Counted from the stretch's first letter, positions 1 through 11,200 are shown. The stretch: 64,000 nt of DNA from Gramella sp. Hel_I_59 (GCF_006714895.1 NZ_VFME01000001.1:372001-436000); one strand, 5' to 3'. Notes: a model not told the origin generated them from the letters alone. Numbers and translations: made by a program.

Positions 1-1
1 T

Positions 2-448
2 GCACTGGATGGGGTTTACAAACTGGCATTTTCCGCAGGTAAGCCAAGAATAAAAATTTCAGAAAGTATTATAAAGATCACGCTGCCACATAAAAAACAG
101 GTTTTCAGAATAAAGGATGAGAACGGGAAGTGCATTGGAGCAGATGCGATTGGCCTATACCATGAAGATAAAATTGAGGAAATGCATCATCCATTCGAGC
201 CTTACAAATCCATGAATCTTAAGCATTATCAGCAGGAACCTCTACTGGAACTGGTTATGGATGAAGGTAAGGTGCTGCAGGAAAAAAGAAGTCTTAGTGA
301 AATTTCGGAATATAGTATCTCGAGACTTTCAGAACTACCTATAGAATATAAACGTTTTAATAATCCGCATATCTATAAGATTGGGATTAGCGAAACACTG
401 AAAGATGAACGGGATCAGTTGATCAAAATGCAGAAAAATAAGATATAA
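2..448 (+). CDS. pncB: Nicotinate phosphoribosyltransferase, C-terminal part (cut by window edge)
   Basis: The open frame enters from the left edge and runs 148 codons to a TAA; its own start lies outside the window. The visible part reads ALDGVYKL..KPRIKISES..KKQVFR, which I recognise as the C-terminal region of nicotinate phosphoribosyltransferase, the enzyme that joins nicotinate to PRPP in NAD salvage in the cytoplasm. The stop overlaps the start of the nicotinamidase gene by one base (TAATG), so the two are probably translated from one message. Nicotinamidase makes the substrate of this enzyme, which supports the call. An internal ATG at 182 is not the gene start, because the family similarity continues upstream of it. 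Confidence 0.8.
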   Translation, partial: ALDGVYKLAFSAGKPRIKISESIIKITLPHKKQVFRIKDENGKCIGADAIGLYHEDKIEEMHHPFEPYKSMNLKHYQQEPLLELVMDEGKVLQEKRSLSEISEYSISRLSELPIEYKRFNNPHIYKIGISETLKDERDQLIKMQKNKI

Positions 449-1059
449 TGAAGACGCTTGTTCTTATAGACATTCAAAATGATTTTATGCCGGGCGGTGC
501 ACTCGCTGTAGAAAATGGTGATGAAATAGTTCCTTTGGTAAATGATCTTCAGAAAAAATTCGATCTCGTTATAGCTACCCAGGACTGGCATGCTAATGGA
601 CATTCCAGCTTTGCCTCAGCTCACCAGGATGCGGAGGTTTTTGATCTTATGAAGCTAAACGGACTTGATCAGGTCCTCTGGCCGGATCATTGTGTTCAAA
701 ACACCAAGGGTGCTGAATTCCATCCAGAGCTTGAAACCAATAGTATCGAAACCATTTTTAGAAAGGGAACAGATCTGGCGATCGACAGCTATAGTGGATT
801 TTACGATAATGCACATTTAAAGTCTACGGGACTTTCAGGATACCTGAAGGATAAAGGTGTACAGAATGTATATTTCGCCGGTTTGGCCGCAGATTACTGC
901 GTAGCCTATTCGGTCCTTGATAGTATCGCGGAAGGTTTCAATACTACACTCATCGAAGATGCGACCAGGGCAATAGATAAAGAAGGTTTTGATAAAATGA
1001 AACTGGAAATTCTTAGAAAAGGTGGAATTATTTTGAACTCCGCTGAACTGGAATTCTAG
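448..1059 (+). CDS. pncA: Nicotinamidase (isochorismatase family)
   Basis: The 203-residue protein hydrolyses nicotinamide to nicotinate and ammonia, feeding the Preiss-Handler route of NAD salvage. The catalytic triad of the family is visible: Asp8 in LIDIQNDF, Lys106 in RKGTD and Cys151 in LAADYC. The metal-binding set is also present: Asp46 and His48 in QDWH, and His81 in WPDHC. Length fits bacterial PncA. It starts on the last base of the pncB stop codon, so it is translationally coupled to it. Its TAG stop shares the palindrome CTAG (1056-1059) with the stop of the convergent gene on the other strand, leaving no room for a terminator between them. Confidence 0.93.
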   Translation: MKTLVLIDIQNDFMPGGALAVENGDEIVPLVNDLQKKFDLVIATQDWHANGHSSFASAHQDAEVFDLMKLNGLDQVLWPDHCVQNTKGAEFHPELETNSIETIFRKGTDLAIDSYSGFYDNAHLKSTGLSGYLKDKGVQNVYFAGLAADYCVAYSVLDSIAEGFNTTLIEDATRAIDKEGFDKMKLEILRKGGIILNSAELEF

Positions 1060-1832
1060 AAATCCAGGTAATAAATGTAACCTACATTGAACCAGAGTAC
1101 AAAGTCATTAAACTTGTTTTGCGGTCCCTGTACATCCAATCCTTCCAGCTTATCGGTATCATAATAAGTAGCTCTGGCTTCCAGTTGCAGATCGCTGAAT
1201 CTACTCAGCCTGTACCGTAATCCTGCACTTCCAAGAATGGCAAAGGTGTTTCCAGGTTCCAGGAAGAGTCCGTCATCAAAAGTATTAAAGAGCACTTTAG
1301 GACTATCCAGTGGTCCAAGATCTGAATACGCAGTAGGTCTGTAATGCACAAAATGCACACCCAATGAAATATATGGAGCGAAAAGGTATCCAAAGTCTCT
1401 GGCTTTTTTTATTCCTAGAAAATGGTATTCGAGAGAGGTTCCTGCTTCAATAACTTCAGTTTCTCCATGCATTGCGCGGAGTTGCTGTCCTCCCAAACTA
1501 TTTTTTTCTGCCACCGGACCATAATGGTCCAGGTTAGATCTTAAATAATCGATCTCATTTCTAATTCTGAAATATTTAGTAAACCATAAGCTGGTAGGCC
1601 TGCAACTACATTCTGGTTTGAAGGCGAAATTCATATAATGAACAAGGCCAACACCAAAACCACCATTATCCAGGTTATTCTTTACATTCCATCGCTCACC
1701 ATAATCAGTAAAGAATCCGGCAGGACCTGCAATAACTCCAACTTCATTAGAAAAACTAAGCTGTCCTGAAGCATTTTGAGAATAGCCCAGGATGATGATT
1801 GAGAACAGAAGAAAAACCTTATTGATGTTCAT
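1056..1832 (-). CDS. Predicted outer-membrane beta-barrel protein, function unknown (THC0290_0291-like)
   Basis: A 258-residue protein with a signal peptide (hydrophobic stretch about residues 5-20, ending near SGQ) followed by alternating beta-strand-like segments and a C-terminal aromatic ending (YIYYLDF) typical of outer-membrane barrels. It resembles a flavobacterial family that I recall under the name THC0290_0291 family, whose members sit beside glutamate dehydrogenase genes and are sometimes mislabelled as that enzyme. There is no nucleotide-binding or dehydrogenase motif, so it is not GDH. It is divergent from gdhA, and both genes have an identical TATATTTG promoter element. The function and any link to glutamate or ammonium are unknown. 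Confidence 0.6.
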   Translation of the reverse strand: MNINKVFLLFSIIILGYSQNASGQLSFSNEVGVIAGPAGFFTDYGERWNVKNNLDNGGFGVGLVHYMNFAFKPECSCRPTSLWFTKYFRIRNEIDYLRSNLDHYGPVAEKNSLGGQQLRAMHGETEVIEAGTSLEYHFLGIKKARDFGYLFAPYISLGVHFVHYRPTAYSDLGPLDSPKVLFNTFDDGLFLEPGNTFAILGSAGLRYRLSRFSDLQLEARATYYDTDKLEGLDVQGPQNKFNDFVLWFNVGYIYYLDF

Positions 1833-1854
1833 TGAATGCAGCTTGCAACATTAG

Positions 1855-1862
1855 CAAATATA
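1855..1862 (-). promoter_or_regulatory. Flavobacterial -7 element (TATATTTG) for the outer-membrane protein gene
   Basis: On the minus strand this reads TATATTTG, a perfect match to the Bacteroidota -7 consensus TANNTTTG, 22 bases before the ATG at 1832. No clear TTG -33 element is seen at the expected distance. Confidence 0.5.
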
Positions 1863-1872
1863 GCAAAACTAC

Positions 1873-1887
1873 TTTAACATAATATTT
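1873..1887 (+). promoter_or_regulatory. 15-base word TTTAACATAATATTT shared with the upstream region at 30 kb
   Basis: The exact 15-mer occurs here, between the divergent promoters of the outer-membrane protein and gdhA, and again at 30096-30110 in the long region upstream of the SusC-like receptor. It is a candidate regulator site; no regulator can be named. A small GCCTG/CAGGC hairpin lies just downstream at 1895-1910. Confidence 0.35.
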
Positions 1888-1975
1888 ATAAACTGCCTGA
1901 GAAAACAGGCTCTGAAAGTAAAAGTTAATTTTATATCAAATGACGGAATGAATCCAGTAATCCTTATAGAATATT

Positions 1976-1983
1976 TATATTTG
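1976..1983 (+). promoter_or_regulatory. Flavobacterial -7 element (TATATTTG) for gdhA
   Basis: Perfect TANNTTTG match, 50 bases upstream of the gdhA ATG. No good TTG -33 element is visible. The predicted leader is about 45 bases. Confidence 0.6.
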
Positions 1984-2000
1984 CACCATAATTTGGATAA

Positions 2001-3377
<1,377 letters not shown>

Positions 3378-3400
3378 TTAAGCATTCAAAATATAAGACT

Positions 3401-3426
3401 AAAGCCGCTGAAAAGCGGCTTTTTTT
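3401..3426 (+). terminator. Rho-independent terminator of gdhA
   Basis: A 9-bp perfect stem AAAGCCGCT/AGCGGCTTT with a GAAA loop, followed by a run of T. It lies 23 bases after the gdhA stop and immediately before recO. Confidence 0.92.
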
Positions 3427-3452
3427 ATACATTGCTCCCAAATTCTTTCAGC

Positions 3453-4172
3453 ATGCTGGTGCATACCAAAGCGATCGTGATCAGTGCATTAAAATATGGG
3501 GAGGCAGATCTTATAGTGAAGCTTTACACGCGGTCTGATGGTCTTAGAACCTATATGCTGAAAGGAGTGCTCAAGAGTCGCAGGGGTAAATTCAAAGCTT
3601 CCATGTTCCAGAGTCTTACTCAGCTGGATATCGTAGCAAATCACAAAAATACCGGAAAACTCGAGTATTTGAAGGAAGCGAAGGTCATTGCGAATTATCA
3701 AAGCTTGCACACCCATCCGGTTAAACAGGCGCTGGTCATGTTCCTGGCTGAAGTTCTCAAAAATAGTATCAGGGAAGAAGAAAACAACGAAGCGCTGTTC
3801 CATTACCTTGAATATAGCCTGCAATATCTTGATGCTGCTGAAAAAGTCGCTAATTTCCATCTGTTATTCCTACTTCAACTTACCAGGTATCTCGGGTTCC
3901 AGCCTCAAAACTCTGCTTCAGTAGCTGAATACTTTAATATGCTCGATGGAGTTTTCCAGGAAATTCCAACGAATGACTATTGCATAGAAGGTAATACTGT
4001 AGATTTGCTGAAAAATATATTGGGCACCGAATTTGATGCCTTATCGAGTATAAAACTGAACCAGGCTTCACGCACAGATTTCCTAAAAATGCTTCTTCTC
4101 TATTTTGAACTGCATATTGAAGGTTTTCGCAAACCGAAGTCTCTTGGAGTGTTAAATGAAATTTTTGGATAA
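3453..4172 (+). CDS. recO: DNA repair protein RecO
   Basis: A 239-residue RecO, which promotes RecA loading and strand annealing in the RecF pathway. The N-terminal OB-fold begins MLVHTKAIVISALKYGEADLIVKLYT, and the helical domain follows. I chose the ATG at 3453 because it gives the canonical family N-terminus. A TTG in frame at 3432 would start translation directly behind the gdhA terminator and add residues the family lacks. The zinc-finger cysteines found in some RecO proteins are absent. The TAA is followed at once by the ATG of a TonB-dependent receptor, so the two are probably co-transcribed. Confidence 0.9.
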   Translation: MLVHTKAIVISALKYGEADLIVKLYTRSDGLRTYMLKGVLKSRRGKFKASMFQSLTQLDIVANHKNTGKLEYLKEAKVIANYQSLHTHPVKQALVMFLAEVLKNSIREEENNEALFHYLEYSLQYLDAAEKVANFHLLFLLQLTRYLGFQPQNSASVAEYFNMLDGVFQEIPTNDYCIEGNTVDLLKNILGTEFDALSSIKLNQASRTDFLKMLLLYFELHIEGFRKPKSLGVLNEIFG

Positions 4173-6575
4173 ATGCGGTCAGGACTCTTAGTTCTATTTT
4201 TCTTTCTTTCTTATTTCCAACTTTCTGCACAGGAGATCAGGATCCTGGATAGTGATACCGGTGAACCTGTTGCCGGGGTGGCCATTTACAATCAGGATCA
4301 GTCAAATTATACTATTTCAGATATTGAAGGAGTAGCAATTATCACTAATTTTTCAGATACCGAAGTAATTATTTTCAAGTCGGTTTCCTATAAAGAAGTA
4401 TATCGTAGAAAAAGAGAAATCCTTCAGAATAACAGTATCGTTGTTCTCGAACCGGGTGAAAACCAACTGGAACAAATTACTTTATCAGCGGCGCGTTTTA
4501 AGCTGAAGAAAGACGAAATTCCACAGAAGATCGTGAGCATTGTTCCTTCTGAAATTTTAATGGCAAATCCTCAAACTTCAGCAGATCTCTTGGAAAGTAC
4601 GGGACAGGTTTTCGTGCAAAAGAGTCAGTTAGGCGGCGGAAGTCCCATGATAAGAGGTTTTTCAACCAACAGACTTTTGCTGACCGTGGATGGAGTTCGT
4701 ATGAATTCTGCTATTTTCCGAAGCGGGAATCTTCAGAATGTGATCTCAGTAGATCCATTAATGGTAGAGAATGCCGAAGTTATTCTTGGTCCGGGTTCTG
4801 TGGTTTACGGGAGTGATGCTATTGGCGGGGTGATGAATTTTTATACACTGCAGCCAGATTTTAGTTTTACCGGTAGCACTTCAGTTTCAGGCTCTATTTA
4901 TACTCGTTTTGCCACTGCAAATAATGAAAATACTGTACATGCAGATGTGAATGTAGGACGTGAAAACTGGGCTTTTAGAACCGGGATTACTTATTCAGAT
5001 TTTGGTGACCTTAAGATGGGAGAACATGGACCGGACGACTATCTGCGACCTGATTATGCTGAAAGGCAGAACGGTATTGATGTGATGGTGGAAAATCCTG
5101 ATCCGCTTGTTCAAAAGCCAACAGGATATGACCAGATCAACCTCTTGCAAAAGGTGAAGTATATGCCATCCAAAGACTGGGATTTTAATCTCGGACTTAT
5201 CTATTCTCAGTCCTCAGATTTTCCAAGATTTGACCGACTTTATCGCAAGAAAGATGATGTTTTACGTGCTGCAGAATGGTATTATGGTCCGCAAACCTGG
5301 TTTCTGGGAAATTTGAAGATCAATCATCGCAGCCGTTCAGAATTCTATGATAAATTTCAGTTTACAGGCGCTTATCAGTATTTTGGCGAGAGTAGAAATG
5401 ACCGGGATTTTGGAGAGCCTATACTTTTCTCTACGGAAGAAAATGTAGATGCTTATTCAGCAAATCTGGATTTTGAAAAGTCATTGTCTGAAAGCAAGTT
5501 GTTCTATGGTTTCGAATATGTACTTAATTCGGTTGCTTCCGAAGGAGCCTTCAGAAATATTCAGAATGGAGAATCCGGAGATACGGCAAGCAGGTATCCA
5601 GATGACTCAAAATGGCAATCCATGGCGGTATATTCAAGTTACCAGTGGAAAATAAGTGAAGATCTTTCTTTGCAGTCGGGTCTACGCTACAATCATATCC
5701 TGGTGGACGCAAAATTTGAAGATCGTTTCTATGATTTTCCATTTGAGGAAGCAAATATTAGCACTGGCGCCCTCACCGGAAGTCTAGGGCTAAACTGGCG
5801 TCAAAATCATTTGGTAGGTTGGCGACTGGGACTTTCTACCGCTTTTCGTGCTCCAAATATTGATGATATTGGTAAAATATTTGATTCTGAACCTGGATCT
5901 GTAGTAGTGCCAAATCCAAACCTAAAATCGGAATATGCCTATAATGCAGAACTTGGAGCCGACTTCAATTTTAGCGATAATCTTCGTCTCGGGCTAACCG
6001 CTTATTATACGTACCTCGATGATGCGATGGTTCGAAGAGATTATGATCTGGATGGTGTGACCGAGATCGATTATCAGGGAGAAGCCAGTCGTGTACAGGC
6101 TATACAAAATGCAGCCAACGCTTATGTTTATGGACTGGAAGCAGGACTGGAAATAGATTTTTCGGTAGCCTTACGTATGAACTCTCAGTTTAGCTATACC
6201 TATGGAGAAGAAAATGATGGTGGCGAATATTTACCATTAAGACATGCGGCACCTATGTTTGGAAGCACGCATCTGGTCTGGAACAAGCGAAAGTTAAAAC
6301 TAGATCTCTTTGCAGAGTACAATGGTAAATTTGACTTTGAAGATCTTGCTCCTGGAGAGCAGGATAAAGCTTATCTGTATGCCACAGATTATAATGGTAA
6401 TCCTTATTCTCCGGCATGGTATACACTCAATTTAACCGGTCAATACAGGCTCAATCCAAATTGGCTGGCTATCGTTTCTCTCGAAAATATTACCAACCAG
6501 CGATATCGTACCTATTCTTCAGGAATTGCGGCAGCAGGTAGAAATTTGATCATAGCCCTAAGCTATAATTTTTAA
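4173..6575 (+). CDS. TonB-dependent outer-membrane receptor
   Basis: An 800-residue receptor. A signal peptide (to about residue 19, LSAQ) is followed by a carboxypeptidase-like regulatory domain (about 20-100, DTGEPVAGVAIYNQD) and a plug domain (about 115-225, with SPMIRGFSTNRLLLTVDGVRM and GPGSVVYGSDAIGGVMNFYT). A beta-barrel follows, ending in ALSYNF. The plug wording (RGF..NRLLL..DGVRMN) resembles heme/siderophore or colicin-I-type receptors rather than SusC. No SusD partner or substrate enzyme is adjacent, so the substrate is unknown. It starts on the base after the recO stop codon. Confidence 0.85.
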   Translation: MRSGLLVLFFFLSYFQLSAQEIRILDSDTGEPVAGVAIYNQDQSNYTISDIEGVAIITNFSDTEVIIFKSVSYKEVYRRKREILQNNSIVVLEPGENQLEQITLSAARFKLKKDEIPQKIVSIVPSEILMANPQTSADLLESTGQVFVQKSQLGGGSPMIRGFSTNRLLLTVDGVRMNSAIFRSGNLQNVISVDPLMVENAEVILGPGSVVYGSDAIGGVMNFYTLQPDFSFTGSTSVSGSIYTRFATANNENTVHADVNVGRENWAFRTGITYSDFGDLKMGEHGPDDYLRPDYAERQNGIDVMVENPDPLVQKPTGYDQINLLQKVKYMPSKDWDFNLGLIYSQSSDFPRFDRLYRKKDDVLRAAEWYYGPQTWFLGNLKINHRSRSEFYDKFQFTGAYQYFGESRNDRDFGEPILFSTEENVDAYSANLDFEKSLSESKLFYGFEYVLNSVASEGAFRNIQNGESGDTASRYPDDSKWQSMAVYSSYQWKISEDLSLQSGLRYNHILVDAKFEDRFYDFPFEEANISTGALTGSLGLNWRQNHLVGWRLGLSTAFRAPNIDDIGKIFDSEPGSVVVPNPNLKSEYAYNAELGADFNFSDNLRLGLTAYYTYLDDAMVRRDYDLDGVTEIDYQGEASRVQAIQNAANAYVYGLEAGLEIDFSVALRMNSQFSYTYGEENDGGEYLPLRHAAPMFGSTHLVWNKRKLKLDLFAEYNGKFDFEDLAPGEQDKAYLYATDYNGNPYSPAWYTLNLTGQYRLNPNWLAIVSLENITNQRYRTYSSGIAAAGRNLIIALSYNF

Positions 6576-6677
6576 AATTATAAAACCGACACTTAGAAGA
6601 TGGGAGTTAGAGAAAACTACAACTCTATCCTTCCTGATTTCTTCTGAAGTGCCAGTCTTTAAGAGAGGAGCAACTAA

Positions 6678-7523
6678 CTAGTTACCTGTTTCCCAGATTA
6701 GCCTTAGGAATGAACTGAAACGTTCATTTTCCCTGCTTATAGGGATACCTGCAACAATACCAATCATTAGATCATCTGCAATTCCCACCCGCATCTGTGG
6801 TCGAATGGTCATATCAAAATCATCTTTTTCAAAGTATTTGTTGAATTCGACACCAATGAAATTTCTAGTCCCAGATATCATATAATGAAAACTGGTATGC
6901 GTTTCATAAGTAGTATGAAAGGAGTTGTCGCTGTATTGCTGGTCGATGGCAGGCCCTGTGTAGATGAGAGAATGAAAGTTATTGCCCCATCTTTTGGCCA
7001 CAACCAGAAATGGATTATAAACGTTTCCCTTGATCAACGGTTTTCCAAAATTTCCGAAATCGGAAAACTCGAATTCATTGATGTAACCCAAGGCCATAGA
7101 AGTTGCCATAGGTTCATTCACAAAGAAAGACCACTGCGCAGCAACTTTAAGACTATTCAAACTATTAGACGGGGCAGTTACATCCCTATTTCCATCTAAG
7201 GGAGAGTAAAAAGTGAAAGGAAGTTCAATCTCAAGTCCAAGACGGTCCACTGGTGCCCACTCATATTCTATTAATGCTTCGTAAGAATCGAAATCGAAAT
7301 TATCTGTGATCCCAATTCCAAGGTTCCATTCGGCTTCGCCTTTCCTGGCACCTAGATCTCTAATAAGATCTACATAAAGTGGCTCTGCATGCAGTACTTT
7401 TGCTGGTTCCTTTTTTTGCTGAACCTCTTCAATATAAATTGTGTCTTTGGCAGTGTTAGTTATTTGAGCAGTGACTATAGCCGGTAACATGACGGCTATA
7501 ATCATTAATAATTTATTATTCAT
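6678..7523 (-). CDS. Conserved flavobacterial outer-membrane protein (HAEPLYVDLIRDLGARKGE family), function unknown
   Basis: A 281-residue protein with a signal peptide (about residues 1-19, cleavage after VTAQ), a short linker, then a conserved segment HAEPLYVDLIRDLGARKGEA. After that come alternating amphipathic strands, as expected for a porin-like barrel. I recognise the motif as recurring in Flavobacteriia, but no function is known to me. The small membrane protein gene upstream (7588-7974) is probably in the same transcript, separated by 64 bases. No enzymatic motif is visible. Confidence 0.6.
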   Translation of the reverse strand: MNNKLLMIIAVMLPAIVTAQITNTAKDTIYIEEVQQKKEPAKVLHAEPLYVDLIRDLGARKGEAEWNLGIGITDNFDFDSYEALIEYEWAPVDRLGLEIELPFTFYSPLDGNRDVTAPSNSLNSLKVAAQWSFFVNEPMATSMALGYINEFEFSDFGNFGKPLIKGNVYNPFLVVAKRWGNNFHSLIYTGPAIDQQYSDNSFHTTYETHTSFHYMISGTRNFIGVEFNKYFEKDDFDMTIRPQMRVGIADDLMIGIVAGIPISRENERFSSFLRLIWETGN

Positions 7524-7587
7524 GATTATAAGATTTGTTTAAAAAATGAGAGATATCCCTTTTTGAAGAGGGATGGTTATAAACAAA

Positions 7588-7974
7588 TCATGCCTTAGGC
7601 GGCGGAATAAGAATAAAATGTGCTCTTTCTAGGGTGTTCTTTGTAGAAAGAGGGAAGTTGGAATTTTCCAGGCTTTGGATAAAACCGGAGATATCAATTT
7701 GATCTTTAACAACCAGGTTAAAATTTATTTTCTGCAATTTTTCAGATTGCCGTTCTTCTGGTTCATGATCTTCAGATTCAGCTATGGCGTTTTCGAAACC
7801 GAGTATTTTTTCGACTAAGATTTCAGCAATACTTTCCTGTTCGTTATAGGGGATATTTTCTGGAAAAATATTAGAATCAGGATTTACGGCATCAACACTT
7901 ATATTCACAAAGTATATCACCAGCAATAGCCAAAGGTATCTACTAAAAGCGCTATTTCTAAGCCATTGCATCAT
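7588..7974 (-). CDS. Small membrane-anchored or exported hypothetical protein
   Basis: A 128-residue protein with one N-terminal hydrophobic segment (about residues 13-29, LWLLLVIYFVNISVDA). An acidic region follows (residues about 30-75), then a basic/hydrophobic tail ending ILIPPPKA. The segment around SVDAVNP..IPYNEQESIAEILVE resembles small proteins I have seen in other flavobacteria, with no assigned role. It lies first in a two-gene unit with the barrel protein. Its ATG is only 8 bases after a perfect TAAATTTG -7 element, so the message should have almost no leader; a second ATG follows directly at codon 2. Confidence 0.55.
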   Translation of the reverse strand: MMQWLRNSAFSRYLWLLLVIYFVNISVDAVNPDSNIFPENIPYNEQESIAEILVEKILGFENAIAESEDHEPEERQSEKLQKINFNLVVKDQIDISGFIQSLENSNFPLSTKNTLERAHFILIPPPKA

Positions 7975-7982
7975 ATTGTCGG

Positions 7983-7990
7983 CAAATTTA
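7983..7990 (-). promoter_or_regulatory. Flavobacterial -7 element (TAAATTTG) for the two-gene membrane unit
   Basis: The minus strand reads TAAATTTG, matching TANNTTTG, with only CCGACAAT between it and the ATG at 7974. No TTG is seen at the -33 position. Confidence 0.45.
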
Positions 7991-8210
7991 AAGCAGATTT
8001 TGAATTTCGGAAGAAATTGATTCAGAAACCATTGTTAAAATTATATGCTGTAGATTATGTTCGTCAAAGGCAATACAAAAATAAAGATGATCTAATATTC
8101 TGTCGTTCGCAGTATTAGAGTTTTTAAATCAAAAAATCTGAAACCCGCTGCTGTAGCTTGTAAAAAGATCATTTAATCATTTAATCATCAGCTAATTTCT
8201 TAAAAATCCT

Positions 8211-8218
8211 TATTTTCG
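8211..8218 (+). promoter_or_regulatory. Possible -7 element for ileS (TATTTTCG)
   Basis: One mismatch to TANNTTTG, 24 bases before the ATG. The gap upstream holds a direct repeat ATTTAATC (8171-8185) but no visible T-box or other riboswitch. Confidence 0.3.
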
Positions 8219-8242
8219 CACATCATTTGAAAATAGGAGAAA

Positions 8243-11200
8243 ATGAGTGCAAAATTCCCTGAATATAAAGGTCTTGACCTGCCTAAAGTGGCTGAAGAAA
8301 TTCTTAATTATTGGGAAGAGAATGATATCTTCGAAAAGAGTATAAGTTCTCGCGAAGGCAAGGAATCTTACATCTTTTTCGAAGGACCTCCATCTGCAAA
8401 CGGACTTCCAGGAATTCATCATGTGATGGCCCGTTCTATCAAAGATATTTTCTGTCGTTACAAAACTCAAAAAGGATTTCAGGTTAAACGTAAAGCAGGT
8501 TGGGATACTCATGGTCTTCCTATCGAACTTGGCGTGGAAAAAGAACTTGGAATTACCAAGGAAGATATTGGAACTAAAATAAGCGTAGAGAAGTATAATG
8601 AGGCATGTAAAAATGCCGTGATGCGTTATACCGATGTCTGGAACGATCTTACCAAAAAGATGGGTTACTGGGTGGATATGACAGATCCATATATCACTTA
8701 CAAGTCCAAATACATGGAAACTGTATGGTGGTTGCTTTCAGAAATATATAAGAAAGATCTTATTTACAAGGGTTATACCATTCAGCCATATTCTCCTAAG
8801 GCAGGAACTGGTTTGAGTTCTCATGAGCTTAATCAGCCAGGAACTTACCAGGATGTGACCGATACTACGGTAACGGCGATGTTTAAGATCATAGACTCCT
8901 CTGCTGCACCAGTTGGCGCTGGTCTGGAAGGAGCTTTTCTGATCGCATGGACTACCACTCCCTGGACTTTACCATCGAACACTGCACTTACTGTTGGACC
9001 TAAGATCCAGTATGTAAGCGTAAAAACATATAATCAATATACGTTTGAGCCAATCACCATTATCGTAGCAAAAGATCTGGCTGAAAAACAATTCGATAAA
9101 AAATTTACCAAAGTTTCTTCGCAAGAAGAGCTTCAGGCTTATTCTGAAGGTGACAAGAAGATCCCGTATTTAATAGGCGAAGGTTTTACTGGAAAAGACC
9201 TTGTTGAAATAAAATACGAGCAACTACTTGATTATGCTCAACCAAACGATCATCCTGAGAATGCTTTCAGAGTAATTTCAGGAGATTTCGTAACTACTGA
9301 AGATGGTACGGGGATCGTACATACTTCGCCAACCTTTGGTGCAGATGATGCATTGGTAGCGAAACAGGCTTCTCCAGAAGTACCACCACTTCTTGTAAAG
9401 GATGATAATGGCAACCTGGTACCATTGGTGGACCTTCAGGGGAAATTCAGACCAGAGTTGGGTGAATTTGCCGGGAAGTATGTAAAAAATGAATATTATG
9501 ATGATGGGCAGGCACCAGAGAAGTCTGTAGATGTAGAGCTGGCTATCAAACTTAAAGAAGATAACCGCGCTTTTAAAGTTGAAAAATATGTTCACAGCTA
9601 CCCAAATTGCTGGAGAACAGATAAGCCAATTTTATACTACCCGCTGGACTCCTGGTTTATTAAAGTAACCGAGTTCAAAGACAGAATGCATGAGCTTAAC
9701 CAGAGCATCAACTGGAAACCAAAGTCTACTGGTGAAGGAAGGTTTGGAAACTGGCTGGCCAATGCAAATGACTGGAACCTTAGCCGTAGCCGCTATTGGG
9801 GAATTCCATTACCTATCTGGAGAACCGATGATGGCAAGGATGTGAAGGTAATTGGATCTGTAGCGCAATTAAAGGAGGAGATGGCGAAAGCTGTTGATGC
9901 CGGAGTGCTGGAAAAAGATATATTTTCAGATTTTGTAGCTGGTGACATGAGTGAAGAGAACTACGAGAAAGTAGATCTTCATAAGAATGTAGTGGATACG
10001 ATCACGCTGGTTTCAGATTCAGGAAAACCTATGAAACGAGAAGCAGACCTTATCGATGTTTGGTTTGATTCTGGTTCCATGCCTTACTCTCAATGGCATT
10101 ATCCATTCGAGAATAAGGAAAAAGTGGAAAATGAATGGCGTAAGGCAGATTTTATTGCTGAAGGGGTGGACCAGACACGTGGATGGTTCTATACGCTGCA
10201 TGCGATCGCAACCATGATCTTTGATGATGTTGCCTATAAGAACGTTGTTTCTAACGGACTCGTACTGGACAAGAACGGGCAGAAAATGTCCAAGCGTCTT
10301 GGAAATGCAGCAGATCCATTTGAAACCCTGGCAGTTTACGGTCCGGATGCTACGAGATGGTATATGATCTCTAATGCAAATCCATGGGATAATTTAAAAT
10401 TTGATATTGAAGGAATTGGCGAAGTTCAGCGTAAATTCTTCGGAACCTTATATAACACCTATTCGTTCTTTACACTGTACGCAAACATAGACGGTTTTTC
10501 TTATGCTGAAGCAGATGTAGACCTTGCTAAAAGACCTGAAATAGATCGCTGGATCCTTTCAGAACTGCATACACTTATTGAAAAGGTGGACAGGTTCTAT
10601 GCTGAATATGAGCCAACAAAAGCAACTCGTGCTATTTCAGAATTTGTTCAGGAGAACCTTAGTAACTGGTTCGTGCGTTTAAGCAGAAGACGTTTCTGGA
10701 AAGGTGATTACGAGCAGGATAAGATTTCAGCTTATCAGACATTATATACCTGTATGGAGACTGTGGCAAAGCTGGGAGCACCGGTAGCGCCATTCTTTAT
10801 GGACAGACTATTCAAAGATCTAAATAATGTCTCAGGAAAGGATACTTCAGAATCTATACATATTGCTGAGTTCCCGGTTTATCAACCAGAATTTGTTGAT
10901 AAATCCCTGGAGCACAAAATGGAAAAAGCACAAACGATCTCTTCACTCGTACTTTCACTACGGAAGAAGGAAATGATCAAAGTGCGTCAACCTTTGCAAA
11001 GGGTAATGATTCCGGTACTTGATGATGCACAAAAGCATGAAATTGAGGCGGTTGCAGACCTGATAAAGTCGGAGGTAAATGTTAAGGAGATCGAGCTTAT
11101 AGATGATGCTTCCGGACTACTTGTAAAGCAGGTAAAACCTAACTTTAGAGTTCTTGGCCCAAGATTTGGTAAGGATATCAAGCTGATTGTCAATGCAGTA

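Noticed and set aside
1056..1832. Labelling the barrel protein beside gdhA as a glutamate dehydrogenase.
   Set aside because: It has a signal peptide and barrel-like strands and none of the dehydrogenase motifs that gdhA next door shows.
6576..6677. Imperfect inverted repeat between the receptor at 4173 and the convergent barrel gene as a terminator.
   Set aside because: Pairing is broken (ACACTTAGAAGA against TCTTCTGAAGTGCC) and no T run follows.
8171..8186. The direct repeat ATTTAATC before ileS as an operator.
   Set aside because: Only two short AT-rich copies; no further evidence.
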